Positions 60,691 through 64,000 of a DNA stretch of 64,000 nucleotides are shown in pieces (positions within the stretch are counted from its first letter, which is position 1; every line of letters starts with the position of its first letter). Location: NCBI RefSeq assembly GCF_026163565.1, contig NZ_JAPDKN010000027.1, positions 1-64,000 on the forward strand, in the 5' to 3' direction. The notes below the pieces were generated by a model. That model did not search any database. It saw only the letters and a program-made list of their open reading frames with translations, and was not told where the DNA came from. Source of the DNA: Chryseobacterium sp. YIM B08800. Its GTDB lineage: Bacteria; Bacteroidota; Bacteroidia; Flavobacteriales; Weeksellaceae. The position numbers were made by a program, and so were the translations under genes.

Positions 60691-61395
60691 TTAATCGGCA
60701 ACATTCAGCTGAATTTCAATATCTCTTGTTACTTTTTTGACTGAAGAATATTTCGCATCACAAACCATGGTTGTCAAAACATATTCTCCTTTTTCAACCA
60801 TTACAAAATTCTGTCCGTTTGGTGGCACATCAAGATTATAATATTTTTTTCCGTTTATTTTTACAATCAATCTGCATTTCGATTTATTTTTAATATTAAT
60901 ATAAGCTTCATTATCGTTAGGATCATTATTGAAGAGGTGAGTCAAATATGAAGCTGTTTTTTTTGCTTCAGCACTTGGCTCGGATTTTTTACTTGAACTT
61001 CCTACAGAAGCATAATTTACGGTACGCTCACGTTCCGGTGTTGTAGATTTTGTATTTGAAGCTAAAGTTTTACCTTTATTAAGCTCATTATTGCTTACAA
61101 TTTTTTCAATTTTATTTTTGCTTAAAGGTTTTATGGTAGGTTTTGCTTCTGCAGAATTATCTGCCATAATAATATCAATAAGTCTTCTTTTCAACTTATC
61201 ATTTTTTTCGTGCCCCGGATTTTGCTTTATAAAACCTGCTATAATTCTTGCTTCAGCAGTAGACTCAGCTTCTTCAAGTGTATAAATAATAACCGTTTCT
61301 TTTTCTGCAACGACTTTAGTTTTGGCTTTTTTCCTCTTTTGAGCAATACCAAGACTAAAAACGGAAAGAAATATGATTAGAAATAATTTTTTCAT
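60691..61395 (-). CDS. Secreted DUF6759-like protein
   Basis: A 234-residue exported protein. The signal peptide runs to about residue 18 (LGIAQ). A very basic stretch RKKAKTK follows, then a helical part ('EAESTAEARIIAGFIKQNPGHEKNDKLKRRLIDII'), a low-complexity Ser/Thr/Lys linker (about 85-140) and a C-terminal beta-rich domain with 'NDNEAYINIKNKSKCRLIVKINGKKYYNLDVPPNGQNFV' type sequence. I believe this tail matches the DUF6759 group found in Chryseobacterium, but I cannot check this. Function unknown. Confidence 0.75.
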   Translation of the reverse strand: MKKLFLIIFLSVFSLGIAQKRKKAKTKVVAEKETVIIYTLEEAESTAEARIIAGFIKQNPGHEKNDKLKRRLIDIIMADNSAEAKPTIKPLSKNKIEKIVSNNELNKGKTLASNTKSTTPERERTVNYASVGSSSKKSEPSAEAKKTASYLTHLFNNDPNDNEAYINIKNKSKCRLIVKINGKKYYNLDVPPNGQNFVMVEKGEYVLTTMVCDAKYSSVKKVTRDIEIQLNVAD

Positions 61396-61469
61396 GTAAA
61401 ATCTTTAAAAATTTATTAAATAAATACTATAACGTTAAAAGTCATTTTTTAGTTTATCATTAAAATCAT

Positions 61470-61477
61470 TATCTTTG
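61470..61477 (+). promoter_or_regulatory. -7 box for tsf
   Basis: TATCTTTG, 61 bases before the ATG; a long leader for this set. A -33 TTTG is not clear. Confidence 0.5.
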
Positions 61478-61538
61478 CCCTGCTCAAAAATAAACTATTA
61501 AAGTTAATTATAATTTTAAATAAAAAATAATAAATATT

Positions 61539-62363
61539 ATGTCTTATTCACCAGCTGCTGCAGACGTAGCAAAATTAAGAAACCAAACAGGTGCAGGTAT
61601 GATGGACTGCAAGAAAGCTCTAGTTGAAGCAGAAGGAGACTTCGAAAAAGCAGTTGATATCCTTAGAAAAAAAGGACAGAAAGTTGCAGCTAACAGAGCT
61701 GACAGAGATTCTTCTGAAGGTGCAGTAATCGCAAGAGTAAACGAAGATAACACTTTAGGTGTTGTTATTTCTTTGAACTGCGAAACTGACTTCGTTGCTA
61801 AAAACGAAGCGTTCATCGAGTTAGCTTACGAATTAGCTGAAATGGCTATTTTCGCTGCTACTAAAGAAGAATTATTGGCTACAGATTTCCACGGAATGAC
61901 TGTTGCTGATAAATTGATCGAGCAAACTGGAGTTATCGGTGAGAAAATCGAGATCGGTGCATTCGAAAGAATCACAGGACCTTTCTTGGGAGCTTACATC
62001 CACGCTGGAAACAAAATTGCTGCAATCACTTCACTTTCTGCTAAAGTAGAAGGAGCAGATGAAGCTGCTAAAGCTGTTTCTATGCAAGCTGCTGCAATGA
62101 ACCCAATCGCTCTTGACGAAACTAAAGTTTCTCAGGAAACTATTGACAAAGAATTAGAAATCGAAAGACACAAACTTACTGAAGAAGGTAAGCCTGCAAA
62201 CATTATCGATAATATCTTGAAAGGTAAAATGCAGAGATTCTACAAAGACAACACTTTGGTACACCAAGATTTCATTAAAGACAGCTCTATTTCTGTAGCT
62301 GATTATGTAAAATCTGTAAACGCAGACCTTAAAGTAACAGGATTTGTAAGAGTTAGCTTATAA
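61539..62363 (+). CDS. tsf: Elongation factor Ts
   Basis: EF-Ts reloads EF-Tu with GTP during translation. The 274-residue protein has the N-terminal 'VAKLRNQTGAGMMDCKKALVEAEGDFEKAVDILRKKG' and 'NCETDFVAKNEAF' (about residue 81), both diagnostic. Codons are those of a highly expressed gene. The common rpsB partner is not directly upstream; tsf has its own promoter and terminator here. Confidence 0.97.
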   Translation: MSYSPAAADVAKLRNQTGAGMMDCKKALVEAEGDFEKAVDILRKKGQKVAANRADRDSSEGAVIARVNEDNTLGVVISLNCETDFVAKNEAFIELAYELAEMAIFAATKEELLATDFHGMTVADKLIEQTGVIGEKIEIGAFERITGPFLGAYIHAGNKIAAITSLSAKVEGADEAAKAVSMQAAAMNPIALDETKVSQETIDKELEIERHKLTEEGKPANIIDNILKGKMQRFYKDNTLVHQDFIKDSSISVADYVKSVNADLKVTGFVRVSL

Positions 62364-62386
62364 TAGCTTTTCAAATTTAAAATACT

Positions 62387-62418
62387 AATCCCGATGATTC
62401 TTTCATCGGGATTTTTTT
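62387..62418 (+). terminator. Terminator of tsf
   Basis: Perfect 11-base stem AATCCCGATGA/TCATCGGGATT with a 5-base loop and T7, 24 bases after the stop. Confidence 0.9.
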
Positions 62419-62535
62419 GTGATCATTTCAATTTAGGATATTAACAATATATGAAGTTAGTTTTAAATTTTCCACATTTCAGTAAACATTAAAAAAGTGT
62501 TAAAAAAATACTGTAAAAAATTGATTATTAATGCT

Positions 62536-62543
62536 TAAATTTG
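62536..62543 (+). promoter_or_regulatory. -7 box for the large surface-protein gene
   Basis: TAAATTTG, 19 bases before the ATG at 62563. No clear -33 TTTG. Confidence 0.45.
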
Positions 62544-62562
62544 TCGCCCCTAAAACTGAGGC

Positions 62563-64000
62563 ATGAAAAGATTTCTACTTATTATCTGTACATTTTGGTG
62601 TTTTATCCTTAATGCTCAACTCGATACCGAGCACTGGTTTGCTCCTATGTCTGCAAAGGCCGGAACTGGTGGTCTTGAAGGATATTTATATTTATCAACC
62701 AATGAAACAGTACCTTTTGCGGTACAAATCTTCAACAATAACACGTTGTACACAACGGTACAGGTAAGTAAAAATAACCCTGCACAAGTAATTATTCCTA
62801 ATAATTTTTTGATTGCATCATCTCAAAACCAGTTGTTTACCCCGAATAACATGGGATTGAATGTAAAAGGATCAAAAAAATTCTTTGCCAATTATAGATT
62901 TGCAATGACCAATCATGCTGAAATTCTTACATCAAAAGGAGCAGCAGGTTTAGGAACAACATTTTATGCAGGTATGGCTCCTATTACAGGATCAGAAGAT
63001 CACATGAATGCTACAATCGGAGTTACTGCAACTGAAGATAATACTGTTGTTACAATTTCCGGTTACAATCCGAATATCACTTTTTCAGACGGAATATCTT
63101 CACCTACAAGAACATTTACGCTTAATAAAGGTAAATCTTACATCTTAGATGTCGTAAGTTCTTGGTCGCTTGCCAATAAAACAGGATTAGTAGGCGCAAA
63201 AATTGTCGCAACAAAAGCTATTTCTGTAACTAATGGAAACTTTAATGCAGCCTACACTACTCAAAATCTTACCAACAATGATATTTTGATGGATCAGGCG
63301 GTTCCTGTAGATCGTTTAGGAAAAGATTTTGTAGTAGTAAAAGGAAACGGAACGGTGACTTCTCAAATGGAAACCGCTTTGATTATTGCTACCGAAAACA
63401 ACACACAGATCACATTTAACGGAAGCGGAGCAACAACAACTCTTAATGAGGGACAATATTATTTAGTTCCTAGTGCAAGATATCAACATCAGGGAAATGG
63501 TCATTATAATATGAATATTTCTTCAACTAAAAACATCTATGTGTACCAGCTTCTTTCCGGTGCTACCAATGGAAATGAATATGCTTCCGGAGGAATGAAT
63601 TTCATCCCGCCTTTAAGCTGTTTTATGCCAAATAAAATTGACGAAATAGGTTTTATCAACAGAATCGGAGGACAGACTTTTGCGACAAGATTAAATATTA
63701 TCACTCAAGCAGGAGCAACCGTAACTTTAAACGGAGGTAATATTGCAGCAGGAAACGGGCCTTATCCGGTAACAGGAAATCCAAATTGGGTAAGTTATTC
63801 TATCCAAAATGTGACAGGAAATGTAACATTAAACTCGACGAAAGCAATGACTGCAGGAATTGCTGCAGGAAGTGGTGCTGTAGGATATGGCGGATATTTT
63901 GCAGGATTTTCATCAGTTCCGGCGATTACCAAAACCGGTGACTGCTACGCAGGAATTCTTTTACAGGTTGATAATAATTACGATGGCTATCAATGGTATT
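62563..64000 (+). CDS. IgGFc-binding-like surface protein, N-terminal part (cut by window end)
   Basis: The frame is open from the ATG at 62563 to the window end (479 codons plus one base), so only the N-terminus is seen. A signal peptide (MKRFLLIICTFWCFILNAQ) is followed by 'HWFAPMSAKAG' and a long strand-rich region with 'TVQVSKNNPAQVIIPNNFLI' and 'KGKSYILDVVSSW', typical of the IgGFc-binding N-terminal domain of Bacteroidota proteins. Near the end 'LLQVDNNYDGYQWY' begins an Ig-like or T9SS type B segment. It is probably exported by T9SS and may act in adhesion or gliding; the C-terminus is needed to confirm. Confidence 0.8.
   Translation, partial: MKRFLLIICTFWCFILNAQLDTEHWFAPMSAKAGTGGLEGYLYLSTNETVPFAVQIFNNNTLYTTVQVSKNNPAQVIIPNNFLIASSQNQLFTPNNMGLNVKGSKKFFANYRFAMTNHAEILTSKGAAGLGTTFYAGMAPITGSEDHMNATIGVTATEDNTVVTISGYNPNITFSDGISSPTRTFTLNKGKSYILDVVSSWSLANKTGLVGAKIVATKAISVTNGNFNAAYTTQNLTNNDILMDQAVPVDRLGKDFVVVKGNGTVTSQMETALIIATENNTQITFNGSGATTTLNEGQYYLVPSARYQHQGNGHYNMNISSTKNIYVYQLLSGATNGNEYASGGMNFIPPLSCFMPNKIDEIGFINRIGGQTFATRLNIITQAGATVTLNGGNIAAGNGPYPVTGNPNWVSYSIQNVTGNVTLNSTKAMTAGIAAGSGAVGYGGYFAGFSSVPAITKTGDCYAGILLQVDNNYDGYQWY

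Overview
The window is AT-rich DNA from a member of the Bacteroidota, most likely family Weeksellaceae and close to Chryseobacterium. The evidence is gene content (C-terminal T9SS sorting region, bacillithiol deacetylase BshB1, PUR/DUF3276 protein, 301-residue NusB, an exbB-exbD-exbD-tonB-pstS-TPR locus, orphan NtrY-like kinase) and the promoters. Many genes follow a TAnnTTTG box, often with an upstream TTTG/TTG about 18-21 bases away, and most lack a clear Shine-Dalgarno sequence. No rRNA operon, CRISPR array, insertion sequence, prophage, plasmid or integron gene was seen.

Layout. 1-3767: a secreted protein of unknown function, an unusual A-tract tandem array with GC-rich flanks, and the nusB > DUF1573 lipoprotein > yajC operon (minus strand). 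3812-6170: an ABC exporter half-transporter, a PUR-family protein and tRNA-His. 6186-12982: bshB1, then the long minus-strand locus exbB > exbD > exbD > tonB > small membrane protein > pstS-like > TPR protein. 13087-16624: leuS and a lipocalin-like lipoprotein. 16749-23057: a glycosyltransferase, Kdo transferase WaaA, small membrane proteins, an NlpC/P60 hydrolase, an O-methyltransferase, an unlisted 51-residue basic ORF and an OmpA-type lipoprotein. 23084-29636: tilS and an overlapping ECF sigma factor, a two-domain thioredoxin protein, an outer-membrane-like protein and a DsbD-type reductase. 29696-35394: a T9SS cargo protein with seven repeats, a solitary exbD, a lipoprotein, an alpha/beta hydrolase, a patatin and NrnA. 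35502-45018: housekeeping genes (rpmH, ftsE, trmN6, histidine kinase, ribE, pdxA, DUF177, rpmF, accB, accC, rocD).

45093-57997 is a surface-glycan island of thirteen genes: glycosyltransferases of GT2 and GT4 type, a NodB-type deacetylase, two related orphan GT-B-like proteins, a DUF6492-type protein and a mannose-6-phosphate-isomerase-type cupin. No flippase, polymerase or priming sugar transferase is present, so the cluster more likely extends or decorates an LPS core or short glycan than makes a complete capsule. Together with waaA upstream it suggests envelope glycan assembly is a main theme. 58093-64000 returns to housekeeping (gltX, accA, tsf) plus a secreted DUF6759-like protein and the first 479 codons of a large IgGFc-binding-like, probably T9SS-exported, surface protein cut by the window end.

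I did not find a clearly new defence or mobile system. The strongest unexplained items are the A-tract array with duplicated GC-rich flanks (1732-1905), whose outer 12-mer recurs at the window's left edge; the family of intergenic reiterated-word repeats, one apparently inserted in frame in waaA; a possible structured leader before the DsbD gene; and the alternating orphan-GT/GT2 modules in the glycan island.
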